From the NCBI RefSeq assembly GCF_039545035.1, contig NZ_BAABRO010000003.1, forward strand, positions 496,001-560,000: a DNA stretch of 64,000 nt, in the 5' to 3' direction. The DNA comes from Novipirellula caenicola (GTDB taxonomy: Bacteria > Planctomycetota > Planctomycetia > Pirellulales > Pirellulaceae). Every line of letters begins with the position of its first letter. Position 1 is the stretch's first letter. The translations under genes were made by a program, and so were the position numbers. The notes beneath the pieces were generated by a model. That model ran no database searches and was not told where the DNA came from. It saw only the letters and a list, made by a program, of their open reading frames with translations. Shown in pieces: positions 1-8,898 of the stretch.

Positions 1-2
1 AT

Positions 3-329
3 GGGACGCATCTGTGGTGGACCGGTGGCAAACCCGGTGACAAGTTAACGTTGTCGATTGACGTCGAGAAAGCAGGAACGTACGAAGTCTTTGTGGCGAT
101 GACCAAGGCTCACGATTACGGCATTGTCGAGTTTTCGATCAACGATGCCCCAGCGTCCTCGCCGATCGATCTGTTCCATCGATCCGACGTCGTGGCCACC
201 GGCCCGGTGTCGCTGGGCACCCACTCGCTCAACAAAGGGGGCAACCAAATCGAGGTCGAATTGACCGGAGCCAACCCCGCCGCCACCCAAGCGTTCATGT
301 TCGGACTCGATTACATCTTCTTGAAGTGA
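3..329 (+). CDS. C-terminal part of a DUF2961-like (GH172-type) protein
   Basis: Open from the left edge in frame 3 to a TGA at 327-329, so the 5' end lies outside the window. The visible 108 residues begin with a 'WWTGGKPGD' stretch, followed by alternating beta-rich segments ('YEVFVAMTKAHDYG', 'FGLDYIFLK'). This is the jelly-roll tail I associate with DUF2961 proteins (glycoside hydrolase family 172) in planctomycetes, which bind or cleave polysaccharide outside the cytoplasm. The catalytic domain is not visible, so the family call rests on the tail alone. Another secreted glycan-active protein with the same tail is possible. Confidence 0.6.
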   Translation, partial: GTHLWWTGGKPGDKLTLSIDVEKAGTYEVFVAMTKAHDYGIVEFSINDAPASSPIDLFHRSDVVATGPVSLGTHSLNKGGNQIEVELTGANPAATQAFMFGLDYIFLK

Positions 330-649
330 CGCTACAGTATAAGGACGGATCACGTGTCGAGCCTGTCGTAGCGGAATTCGTCAAGAATTTCGGCTCCATC
401 AGGAAACGTGGTGAAGCATTGATTAGCTGGGTTTAAGCATTCGGCGCGTAAGTTTTGATGTTGCGTTTTTATCACAACCCGACATTCAGCGAGGGATCTG
501 CTTTCCAAGAACAATCCCTTACGCACGCATTCGGGTGATGAAAAATGCTTCACCGCGTTGCCCAAAAAGGCTTGCTCGAATGTCACGCACGACTTCCGTG
601 ACCGGTTTTAAGTTCCGTTTTATTCCTCATTTGACGATGTCGCTCTAAC
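330..649. other. Intergenic region with a degenerate repeat
   Basis: No gene is supported here. The region begins with the dispersed motif 'gtagcggaattcgtcaag' (from about 370) and then holds a repeat bounded by 'ggtgaagcatt' and 'aatgcttcacc'. The first downstream gene starts at 650 (GTG) or 683 (ATG). No clear promoter or terminator was seen. Confidence 0.5.
399..565. repeat. MITE-like repeat, family C, degenerate copy
   Basis: Imperfect terminal inverted repeats ('ggtgaagcatt' near 409 and 'aatgcttcaccgcgttgcc' near 545) resemble the ends of the repeats at 29117-29268 and 54140-54275. The interior differs from those copies. It carries no coding potential that I can defend. Confidence 0.4.
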
Positions 650-3600
650 GTGATTCCCTTTTCTCGCCACGCTGATCGATGGATGATCCTCTCTGTTTTT
701 TTGGGTGGGATTGCGTTGATGCTTGCTTCGGTCGGTTGTGAGCGACCCGCAAACCCTGGTCCGCAATCGGTCCCGTCATCGACCGAGGCTGAGATTCCCG
801 CGACGATTCCCCCGTCGCAAGCGGACGTCGAATCCGGAGTCGATTCGAATGTCAGCGTCGACGAAATCAAGCAATGGATCGATGCCGGCGAATTTGACGA
901 AGCGGAACAAGGACTCCGTCGCCGATTGGCCCTCGACCCCACTGATCCGCCGTTATTGTTTCTTGCGGCGCGGTGCAGTCACGGACGCGGAGCATTGGAC
1001 GATGCGCTGGAGTATCTGACGCTGATCCCCGCAGATCATCCGCAGGCCGGTTTGGCGGCCCAGGGGCAGGCGGCGGATTGGTTGATGCAGGCCGGAAAGC
1101 TGCCAGAGGCGGAAGCCCGTTTTGAAGAGATGATCCAGCGTTACGGCAATTTGCCGCCGCTTCATCGACGCATGGCATCGCTTTTGAATTCCCAAGGTCG
1201 ACGCGTGGAAGCTGCCGAGCATGTTCGCCAACTGATTCGGCTGGGCGACGTTACCGAGAAAGAATTGCTGAGTTTGACGACGCTTAGCGTGCCGTTTCAT
1301 GATGAACAAATCGATTTGGTTTCGGGATCACCGCTGCATCAATTGGCTCGTGCCAAGCGGATGTTGGTTCAAGACGATGTGTCCCAAGCACGGCAAATCG
1401 CAGAGCAGTTGTATGCTGATTTTCCACAATCGACTGCGATCGCGGCCTTTGTGGGCCGAGTCTATAACGTGATGCAGGCCGAGGACCTGCTTGCCAATTG
1501 GGTTGCGACGTTGCCTGCGGGAATCGAAGCCGAGCCGGAGTATTGGGCCGCGATGGGCCAGTGGATGCTACGTCGTGGCCAGCCCAAGGTGGCGGTTCGC
1601 TGTTTGAGCGAAGCGGTCGTGCGTGATCCGACTGACCGGGTGGCTTATCTGCGATTGGCCGAGGCGTTGGCGGCAACCGGGGACGCTGCGGCGGCAGAAC
1701 GTGTCGCCGCTCGGCAGCAGGTTTTGCAGCAGTGTTGGCAATGGGCCATCAATATCGGCTTTGAACGAGACACGCGACGCGAAGACATGCAGCAGCTGGC
1801 AGCGACGTTGAGCGAAGTGAATCGGCCTTGGGAAGCAGTGGCGTGGGAGTTTATCGCAGCGCACGATCGCAACGAACTCGATCAAAAATTGCCCGAGCTT
1901 CGTGAGAGACGTGAGGAGTTGGCCGCGAGCGACTCTGCGGCCGACGATCCCCTGTTTTTGACCTGTGGTGTCGATCCGTCGCAGTATCCGCTGCCCGATC
2001 TGACGTCGCTCGCAGCCGAAGCGTCCACCGCTGAATCGACCGCAGCAACCGTCTCGAACCGTTTCCAGCTTGCTCCGGCTTTGTCGGCAAACTCGTCCGC
2101 AAACGCATCGCTTGGCACGCCATCCACTTCCGCTGCCTCGATCAAGCTTGTCGATGTTGCAAAAGAGCGAGGCATCGATTTTCAGTACCTCAATAATCAA
2201 TCCGCCAACGACGCCCACATCGTGATGTACCAAACCGCCGGTGGCGGCATCGCGGCGTTTGACTTTGATTTGGACGGATGGACGGATCTTTACTTTTGCC
2301 AAGCCGGTGGATTGCCAAATGTCGCCGACGGGTCACAGCCAAACCGGCTGTATCGAAACCTCGCTGGGCAGCAGTTTACGAATGTGGCCGATCACGCACG
2401 TACCGATGACCGTGGGTATGGCCAAGGCGTGGCCGCAGCCGATTTGAACCAAGACGGCTTTTTAGATCTCGTGGTTGCTAACATCGGTGACAATAGGATC
2501 TACATCAACAATGGCGATGGCACGTTTACCGAATCCACGGTCGCAGGATCCGGCGGCTGGACCACCAGCATCGCGGTGGGTGATCTCGATGGGGATGCCT
2601 TGCCTGAAATCGTCGAGATCAATTACATCGACGATCCGGCGGCGCTGACGGCACAGTGCTGGGGCCAGGGATTTGACTGCACTCCGCGAATTTTTCGACA
2701 GGCGAACGATCGTATTCTACGGCGTGATGCAAACGGGAATTGGCGTCCCTGGGAAATGGATAACCGGTTCGCCGAAACGCCCAATTATGGCTTCGCGGGA
2801 GTGATCGCAAACTTTGATCATTCCGCCGGCAACGATCTGTTCGTTGTTAACGACACCAAGGAGAACCATTTTTGGGTCAGCCGGCAGGGCGATGGTTCGT
2901 CAACGTTCGGCATCACCAATCAAGCGGCACTGCGAGGCTGTGCCTCGGGTGCAAGCGGTGAAGAACAGGGATGCATGGGGATCGCCGCAGGTGATTTCAA
3001 CCGCGACGGCCTGTTGGATTTGCATGTAACCAATTATTGGCAGCAACCCGCGAACCTTTTTCTGCAGCGCAGCGGAGGTTTCTTTACCGACTACGCGGCA
3101 CAGTATGGGGTTGCCGAGCCGAGCCGAGCGACGGTCGGCTTTGGAACGCAGGCGTCCGACTTTGATCGTGATGGTTGGCTGGACCTCGCGGTATTGAATG
3201 GTCACGTGTTTGATCCGGTGGAAAACAATACGCCTGAGATCCCCTTTCGCATGCCACCGCAGCTATTTCGCGGTCACCACGGCGGATTCGCCTTGGACGT
3301 GACCGCTACCGAGGCGGATTCGTTTTGGTCCACGCCGACTCTCGGGCGGACGCTGGCGAAGTTGGACTTCAATCGAGATGGACGCCCCGATTTGGTGGCA
3401 AATCATCTTGATGCCTCTGTCGCGTTGTTAGAAAACCGAACCGAAGGCGGGCATTGGTTACGACTGGACTTGGTAGGCGTCACGAGCGAACGCGACGCTG
3501 TCGGAGCTCACGTGACCGTGCGCCACGCCGATGACGTGTGGCACAGCTGGGTGATCGGAGGCGATGGCTACCTCTGCACCAATGAATCGACAGTCGACTT

Positions 3601-3736
3601 TGGAGTGGCAGCACATTCGCAAGTGGCGGAGATCAAAATCGAGTGGCCTTCGGGCGCTCGGCAGATCTTTACAGGCGTTGACACGAACCAAAGCTATTTG
3701 GTGGTCGAGCATGATGATCGTCTAGTTCCCCGCTAG
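650..3736 (+). CDS. TPR / FG-GAP (VCBS) / ASPIC-UnbV lipoprotein (CRTAC1-like)
   Basis: A 1028-residue protein with an N-terminal lipoprotein signal (hydrophobic stretch ending 'LASVGC'). The start is GTG at 650, or ATG at 683, which gives a more typical signal. Residues about 70-420 are TPR-like helical repeats. From about 530 come FG-GAP/VCBS blades with calcium-type loops (DFDLDGWTD at 538, then DLNQDGFLD, DFNRDGLLD, DFDRDGWLD, DFNRDGRPD), a beta-propeller. An ASPIC/UnbV domain ends the protein (about 943-1015, with a 'GAHVTV' strand and 'WPSGARQ'). These proteins are exported and abundant in planctomycetes; their biochemical role is not established. The next gene is a paralogue with the same domain order 92 bp downstream, so the two are probably co-transcribed. 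Confidence 0.85.
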   Translation: MIPFSRHADRWMILSVFLGGIALMLASVGCERPANPGPQSVPSSTEAEIPATIPPSQADVESGVDSNVSVDEIKQWIDAGEFDEAEQGLRRRLALDPTDPPLLFLAARCSHGRGALDDALEYLTLIPADHPQAGLAAQGQAADWLMQAGKLPEAEARFEEMIQRYGNLPPLHRRMASLLNSQGRRVEAAEHVRQLIRLGDVTEKELLSLTTLSVPFHDEQIDLVSGSPLHQLARAKRMLVQDDVSQARQIAEQLYADFPQSTAIAAFVGRVYNVMQAEDLLANWVATLPAGIEAEPEYWAAMGQWMLRRGQPKVAVRCLSEAVVRDPTDRVAYLRLAEALAATGDAAAAERVAARQQVLQQCWQWAINIGFERDTRREDMQQLAATLSEVNRPWEAVAWEFIAAHDRNELDQKLPELRERREELAASDSAADDPLFLTCGVDPSQYPLPDLTSLAAEASTAESTAATVSNRFQLAPALSANSSANASLGTPSTSAASIKLVDVAKERGIDFQYLNNQSANDAHIVMYQTAGGGIAAFDFDLDGWTDLYFCQAGGLPNVADGSQPNRLYRNLAGQQFTNVADHARTDDRGYGQGVAAADLNQDGFLDLVVANIGDNRIYINNGDGTFTESTVAGSGGWTTSIAVGDLDGDALPEIVEINYIDDPAALTAQCWGQGFDCTPRIFRQANDRILRRDANGNWRPWEMDNRFAETPNYGFAGVIANFDHSAGNDLFVVNDTKENHFWVSRQGDGSSTFGITNQAALRGCASGASGEEQGCMGIAAGDFNRDGLLDLHVTNYWQQPANLFLQRSGGFFTDYAAQYGVAEPSRATVGFGTQASDFDRDGWLDLAVLNGHVFDPVENNTPEIPFRMPPQLFRGHHGGFALDVTATEADSFWSTPTLGRTLAKLDFNRDGRPDLVANHLDASVALLENRTEGGHWLRLDLVGVTSERDAVGAHVTVRHADDVWHSWVIGGDGYLCTNESTVDFGVAAHSQVAEIKIEWPSGARQIFTGVDTNQSYLVVEHDDRLVPR

Positions 3737-3828
3737 CCTGGTCGTCCAACGTCACCTACTTTTGCACTCGCCGGGTGCTTTATGGATCAATTCTCGAAGG
3801 CGGGGGCGAGTCGCCCTTCTTTTTGACT

Positions 3829-6800
3829 ATGAAATATTTGCGTGATACGCCAAGCGAATCTGGCTTCGGAGCGAGCTTCCGGTTCGGTCTGCCGCAGAGG
3901 CTTGTGCTGCTTTGTTTGGCTGCAATGTTGTTGGTGGGATGCGGCCGCGAGACGACGGATTCGCCAAAGACGGCAGAGACGACGGCGGAACAGCCTGTCG
4001 TGGCAGCGGACGAAGCGGCCCGTCTCGCGATGCAGCGCGGTGACTTGTCCGCCGCCCAGGCGAGGATTCAGGAGGCATTATTGGTTCGGCCCGAGGATCC
4101 GGTCGTATTAGAGCTTGCCGGTGACATTGCGGCGGCCTCGCAGAGGGTCGGGGACGCGGTTTCGCTATATCAATCCGCTGTCGATCATTCCGCAAAGCCA
4201 TCATTGGCGTTGTTGGACAAAGTCGGCAAGGGATGGATGCATCTGGGCCGCCCATTTGAAGCGGTACAGCTACTTGAGACCGCGGTACAGCTGTACCCCA
4301 AACAGCCTTCGGTTCGCACCGACTTGGCGGGGCTTTTGGCGGCCCTCGGGATGCAGCGGCAAGCGGGGCCGCATCTGCAGTGGCTTGTCATGCGAGGCCA
4401 CGCCGGGGTGAACGAATTGATCATGTTGTCGGACCTGGCTCGCCCTCAAAATGACGCGGCGATGAGCGAGTATTCGCTCAAGCATTTTCCTGATGATCTG
4501 CGTCCACAGTTTTCGCTGTCTCGTGCCGACGCCTATCGAGAAGACTGGCCCAAGGTGCGCGAGCGACTTGCCCCCGTGGTTGCGAAGTATCCCGAGTTCG
4601 TCATTGCTCAAGCGTCCTACGGCCGCGCGCTCGTTGAACTTGGCGACGAGGATGCCGTCCAGGCATGGGTGACGTCGCTACCCGAAGGGATTGAGGACCA
4701 GCCGCAGTACTGGATGGCTGCGGCGGTGTGGGCCGAGCGGCATGGCGATGTCCGACAAGCCGCTCGCAGTTACTGGCAAGCAGCGAAGCTTGAGGCGGAC
4801 AATGCCGAGGCGCTCAGTCGTTTGGCCATCGTGCTGGCGGAACTACAGATGGACGCGGAATCACGAGCGATTTCTGAGCGTGCGGGGAAGTTGGCGCTGA
4901 TGCGGGATGCGGTCGATCTGCTGCACTCGCGGCAAAACAATTCGCAACAGATCGCCGTTCGTGTTGCCAAAGCAATGCAAGAGCTCGGCCGGCCATGGGA
5001 AGCTGCCGGATGGCTTCGGGCCGGGGCGTTGATGAATCGCGAACTCGACCCGTCATTACGTGAGGTTTATGCATCGGTTCGCGAGACGTTGACGGCGAAA
5101 ACGCCCTGGCAGTTGCCTGAAACCCAGGTGGCAAACGATCTTGATTTGTCCCATTTTCCCAAGGTTCGTTGGCATGGTGCGAAGCGGAACTCGATTGCCA
5201 ACGCCACCGATGCGGGGGCCGAAGGACGTGGGATTCGTTTTGAGGAACAGGCGGCCGAGCGGAATCTGAATCACGTCTGCGTGGTCGAAAAGCCCGCACG
5301 AGGCGAAGCGGGATTGTGGATCTATCAATCAGGTGCCGGCGGTGCGGCGGCGATTGACTTTGATCTGGACGGTTGGATGGATGTTTATCTAACCGCGATG
5401 GATGGCGACCCCCACCAAACCAATTCAGCACCGAATCGGTGTTTTCGAAACTTGGCCGGACAATTTTCGGATGTTACCGAGTTGGCGCAACTCGGGGACA
5501 CCGGATTCGCACAAGGGCTTGCTGTCGGAGATATCAACAGCGACGGATTTGATGATCTGTACATCGCCAACTACGGGCGTAATCGTCTGTATCAAAACAA
5601 CGGCGATGGCACCTTTACCGATGTGACCGAGGCGTCGGGATTGGGCGGTGATGATTGGACGACATCGGTTGCTATCGCCGACCTGGACCAAGATGGTTTC
5701 GCCGATTTGTTTGATGTGGGCTACTGCGGTGGGCGGGGGCCGTTTGAAGTGCCTTGTTATGAAGATGGCAAGGTCATGGCCTGTTTGCCCAAGTCATTTC
5801 CTGCCCAACAGGATCGCGTGTGGCAAGGACAGCCGGACGGGCGATTCGCCGAAGTCACTGACACTTGGCTTGAAAAACATGATTTAGCTCATGGCTTGGG
5901 GATCGTGGTTGGCAGTTTGGATGAGCTCCCTGGGTTGGATGTCTATGTGGCCAATGATATGGCTGCAAACCACTTTTGGTCGGCCACGACCGATCGCGAT
6001 GGCGCGTTTGGGCTAAGCGAGCAAGCGGTGGTTCGAGGGTTGGCGGTCGATCGGCGTTCGTTGTCGCAGGCATCCATGGGGATCGCGGCAGGAGATCCTG
6101 ATCAAGATGGTGATTTTGATTTTTACTTGACCCATTTTGCCGCTGAATACAACACGTACTACGAACAGATCCGCCCTGGATTGTGGGCCGATTTGACCTC
6201 GCGAGTCGGCTTGGCTGAACCCACCATGCCAATGCTCGCGTTTGGAACTCAGTGGTTTGACGCGGACAACGATGGCAGTCTCGAATTGATGGTGGCCAAT
6301 GGGCATCTGAATGATTTTCAAGACAAAGGAGACGCCTACCGCATGCCCATGCAGTTCTTTCATCGCTCGTCCGCGGGACGCTGGTCGCTCTTACCACCGA
6401 GCCAGCTAGGCCCGTACTTCAGCTCGAAGCGTCTGGCTCGCAGTTTGATCAATTTGGATGTCGATCGAGATGGACGCCAAGATGCGTTGGTCACCCATCT
6501 GTTTGATCCGGTGGGGCTATTGATCAATCGCTCGACGAATTCCATCGCTAAAAAAGAGTCATCGTCGATTGCGCTCTATCTGAAATCGACGCAAGGACAT
6601 CGCGATCCGATTGGGGCGATCGTGTCGGTGGAGATCGCAGGAAGGTCGCTGGTAGGGCAATTATTCGCTGGCAATGGGTATCAATGTTCGAGCGAGCGTT
6701 GTGTCCGTTTTGGGCTCGCTGAAGCAGCCGCGGTTGAGCGAGTTAGCGTCCTATGGCCCAGCGGAACTCGCGAAGAATTTGGACCGCTACGCCAAGGCGG

Positions 6801-6855
6801 CGAGTACGTTCTCTGCGAAGGCAGTGGCGAAGCATTTCGATTGCTCCAGCCCTAA
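3829..6855 (+). CDS. TPR / FG-GAP (VCBS) / ASPIC-UnbV lipoprotein, paralogue
   Basis: From ATG 3829 the protein is 1008 residues and begins with a proper lipoprotein signal (…CLAAMLLVGC). A GTG at 3775 would add 18 residues that do not look like part of a signal peptide, so I prefer 3829. The domain order copies that of the preceding gene: TPR-like helices (about 50-440), FG-GAP blades with 'DFDLDGWMD' near 509 and later 'DINSDGFDD', 'DLDQDGFAD', 'DPDQDGDFD', 'DADNDGSLE' and 'DVDRDGRQD', and a C-terminal ASPIC/UnbV domain (about 924-1000, 'LWPSGTRE'). A cysteine cluster (CGGRGPFEVPCY…C) interrupts one blade, as in the neighbours. It is probably a tandem duplicate, anchored in a membrane and acting outside the cytoplasm; function unknown. 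Confidence 0.85.
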   Translation: MKYLRDTPSESGFGASFRFGLPQRLVLLCLAAMLLVGCGRETTDSPKTAETTAEQPVVAADEAARLAMQRGDLSAAQARIQEALLVRPEDPVVLELAGDIAAASQRVGDAVSLYQSAVDHSAKPSLALLDKVGKGWMHLGRPFEAVQLLETAVQLYPKQPSVRTDLAGLLAALGMQRQAGPHLQWLVMRGHAGVNELIMLSDLARPQNDAAMSEYSLKHFPDDLRPQFSLSRADAYREDWPKVRERLAPVVAKYPEFVIAQASYGRALVELGDEDAVQAWVTSLPEGIEDQPQYWMAAAVWAERHGDVRQAARSYWQAAKLEADNAEALSRLAIVLAELQMDAESRAISERAGKLALMRDAVDLLHSRQNNSQQIAVRVAKAMQELGRPWEAAGWLRAGALMNRELDPSLREVYASVRETLTAKTPWQLPETQVANDLDLSHFPKVRWHGAKRNSIANATDAGAEGRGIRFEEQAAERNLNHVCVVEKPARGEAGLWIYQSGAGGAAAIDFDLDGWMDVYLTAMDGDPHQTNSAPNRCFRNLAGQFSDVTELAQLGDTGFAQGLAVGDINSDGFDDLYIANYGRNRLYQNNGDGTFTDVTEASGLGGDDWTTSVAIADLDQDGFADLFDVGYCGGRGPFEVPCYEDGKVMACLPKSFPAQQDRVWQGQPDGRFAEVTDTWLEKHDLAHGLGIVVGSLDELPGLDVYVANDMAANHFWSATTDRDGAFGLSEQAVVRGLAVDRRSLSQASMGIAAGDPDQDGDFDFYLTHFAAEYNTYYEQIRPGLWADLTSRVGLAEPTMPMLAFGTQWFDADNDGSLELMVANGHLNDFQDKGDAYRMPMQFFHRSSAGRWSLLPPSQLGPYFSSKRLARSLINLDVDRDGRQDALVTHLFDPVGLLINRSTNSIAKKESSSIALYLKSTQGHRDPIGAIVSVEIAGRSLVGQLFAGNGYQCSSERCVRFGLAEAAAVERVSVLWPSGTREEFGPLRQGGEYVLCEGSGEAFRLLQP

Positions 6856-7293
6856 CGCAAATCGCTCACCGCGTAAAATAGTGAAGCTGTGCGGTGAAAA
6901 AACTCAAGTCGGTGTCGCCGTTCTCAGTGGCTTTCGATTCTCGCGATCGCATGGTTCTGTGTGTCACGTCGGGGCCTAGTTGCCGTTAGTGCTGTTAGAT
7001 GCTTCGTTCGGGGAGCTTTGTGGCGGTGAGAGCGTATTTCTTCTGGTTGCAGAAGTTTTGTGCTGCGTTTCTTTCTTTCGGTAAAAATTTTCAACACAAA
7101 ATGGTGGTTGCGCCCATTTTTCTATGTTTGACTGGCCGAAGGAATAGGTAGACTCCGTTTCGTGCGGCTGTGTTTTCCTTGATGTGTCGGTTGCATATCT
7201 TTTTCGTTTGCTGATTCCAGCGACACCACAGGCTCTTCGGCATGCCCGTTTGATGCTGTGCGACACGTCTATCATCTAATTGGATTCATACAA
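6856..7293. other. Intergenic region, no gene seen
   Basis: About 440 bp, more AT-rich than the flanking genes. The only frame (minus strand, 6976-7275) shows no family resemblance and atypical composition. A weak hairpin (ctcaccgc / gcggtga, 6865-6897) lacks a T-tract on the plus strand. It probably carries the promoter of the small lipoprotein gene. Confidence 0.5.
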
Positions 7294-7509
7294 ATGAAAA
7301 ATATCTCAATTGAGATGCGTGAAAGATCAAGTGTCTTGGCAGCGTTGCTTTTGGTTGCCCCGTTGGTCATCGGTTGCGGAGGGTCAACGACCAATACGGT
7401 CTCGGCTCCGCCAACGAATGTGCAGACGCCTGAGGAAATGGCAGCACAGCAAAAGGCGTACATGGAATCGCAGAAAGAGATGGAGCAGCGAGACAAGCAG
7501 TATCGCTAG
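7294..7509 (+). CDS. Small lipoprotein preceding a DUF1559 gene
   Basis: A 71-residue lipoprotein: basic start, hydrophobic stretch and lipobox 'LVIGC', then a Thr/Pro-rich linker and a charged Glu/Gln/Lys tail ('EEMAAQQKAYMESQKEMEQR') that should be helical. ATG 7294 (MKN…) is preferred over ATG 7258, which would put a non-signal extension in front. I know no functional family. A second protein of this design (12247-12426) also stands before a DUF1559 gene, so the pair probably forms a small unit, with the lipoprotein perhaps assisting export or anchoring of the pseudopilin. That role is inference. Confidence 0.7.
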   Translation: MKNISIEMRERSSVLAALLLVAPLVIGCGGSTTNTVSAPPTNVQTPEEMAAQQKAYMESQKEMEQRDKQYR

Positions 7510-7638
7510 GACGTGTGAAAGTCCTTCGTCCGTTTTCGTCTTTCCATTTTGAAGTTCCGCTCACTCACAAAACATCGCGTTATCTACCAAGCGAATGACG
7601 TTGGTTTTTGTTCTTTTCTTTTTTTCGGAGTAATTGAG

Positions 7639-8748
7639 ATGATTCGTTTCAAGCGAAGCCAGCGCGGCTTCACATTAGTAGAGCTGCTCGTCGTGATCGC
7701 AATCATTGGCGTTTTGGTCGGTTTGCTGCTTCCGGCAGTGCAGGCGGCGCGCGAGGCGGCTCGCCGCATGCAGTGCAGCAACAACGTCAAGCAGATTGGC
7801 TTGGGGCTGCATAACTACCATGCGGCGTATAACAAGTTGCCGATGCAATCGGGCGGCACCCATGGGGGCCCGGTCAACAATGCAAAGATCCTCAGTTGGT
7901 TGATTCCAGTGTTGCCGTTCATCGAGCAGCAAGCTCTGTATGAGCAAATCGCAAACCCGTTGGGGACTTACCCAGCGATGGGTCCTGTGCCCTGGGATAA
8001 AGGCTATGATCCCTGGCGAACCACCGTCGGATCGTACCGTTGTCCCAGTGATCCAACCGTCGGGGTTCCTGGCGAAACCGGGTTGAATAACTACTCGGCA
8101 TGTATCGGAGATTGTTTTCAAACCACTCACACCGGCGGTGTGAACGCCGATGGAACGGTTGGTGACCAAGGTGCCAAGCAGCGGCTTCGAGGTGTGTTCG
8201 AAACCCGTTACTTCACCGGTTTTCGAGACATTCTTGACGGCACCAGCAACACGATCATGGCGGGGGAGATTGTCACCGACGCTGGCCGGCTCGAAATCAT
8301 TGGGCAACCCAAGATGAATCAACGCGATCCGTTCTTTGACAATCCTCAGCAGTGTTATGTCGACAATGTCGATCCGCAGCGTCCCCAGTTCTACAAGGAT
8401 GCCAGCGACACAGGCGCCGGCGATCAGCGGCGTGGAAAGCGTTGGGCCGATGGTCGTCCGATGTTTACCAGCGTGAACACCGTGCGTCCACCCAACAAAG
8501 AGAGTTGTCTATGGGGCGGTGATGGATCGGACGGCAGCTACACGATGGCAAGTCGTCACCAAGGTGGTTGTCATGTGTTGTTCGCCGATGGTGCGGTCAA
8601 GTTTGTTACCGAAAGCATCGAATCGGGCAACCAAACCAAGGGCAATATCCCTCGCACCGGTTCGGTCCCCGGGCAAGAGAGTCCCTACGGTTTGTGGGGA
8701 GCCCTCGGAACCAAGGACGGAAATGAAACCAAGCAGCTTGACCAGTAG
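7639..8748 (+). CDS. DUF1559 prepilin-like protein
   Basis: A 369-residue protein with a type IV prepilin/pseudopilin N-terminus: short basic leader, then 'RGFTLVELLVVIAIIG', expected to be cut by prepilin peptidase before Phe. The rest matches the planctomycete DUF1559 family (SBP_bac_10-like), with 'PAVQAAREAARR', 'NNYSACIGD', 'DGTSNTIMAGE' and the late 'HVLFADGAVKF' motif. ATG 7639 is chosen because GGAG lies about 9 nt upstream and it gives a leader of normal length; the frame opens earlier at 7549. Planctomycetes carry dozens of DUF1559 proteins of unknown job. It lies 129 bp after the tiny lipoprotein gene and ends before a terminator. Confidence 0.9.
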   Translation: MIRFKRSQRGFTLVELLVVIAIIGVLVGLLLPAVQAAREAARRMQCSNNVKQIGLGLHNYHAAYNKLPMQSGGTHGGPVNNAKILSWLIPVLPFIEQQALYEQIANPLGTYPAMGPVPWDKGYDPWRTTVGSYRCPSDPTVGVPGETGLNNYSACIGDCFQTTHTGGVNADGTVGDQGAKQRLRGVFETRYFTGFRDILDGTSNTIMAGEIVTDAGRLEIIGQPKMNQRDPFFDNPQQCYVDNVDPQRPQFYKDASDTGAGDQRRGKRWADGRPMFTSVNTVRPPNKESCLWGGDGSDGSYTMASRHQGGCHVLFADGAVKFVTESIESGNQTKGNIPRTGSVPGQESPYGLWGALGTKDGNETKQLDQ

Positions 8749-8824
8749 TCGGAGTCCCCGCCTGGCTCGCACAGAGTCGTTGATTCCCCGGTGAATCAAC
8801 GGTGACTCGATTCGAATCCTATTG

Positions 8825-8864
8825 AAAAACCAGGGCCGCACATCTCGTGCACCCTGGTTTTTTG
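8825..8864. terminator. Rho-independent terminator between convergent genes
   Basis: The stem aaccaggg (8828-8835) pairs with ccctggtt (8852-8859); an inner gcac/gtgc pairing closes the loop. A T-run (8858-8863) follows on the plus strand and an A-run precedes (8825-8829), so it can serve both the DUF1559 gene (plus) and the ASPIC gene (minus). Confidence 0.8.
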
Positions 8865-8898
8865 TTGGTAAATCAAGGTTTGGGTGACTTTGGGGCCC

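Noticed and set aside
350-586. 78-codon frame on the minus strand upstream of the first lipoprotein gene
   Set aside because: It lies within the degenerate repeat C and the 'gtagcgga' motif; its composition is explained by the repeat.
6976-7275. 99-codon minus-strand frame
   Set aside because: No family resemblance, atypical composition, and it overlaps the likely promoter region of the small lipoprotein gene.
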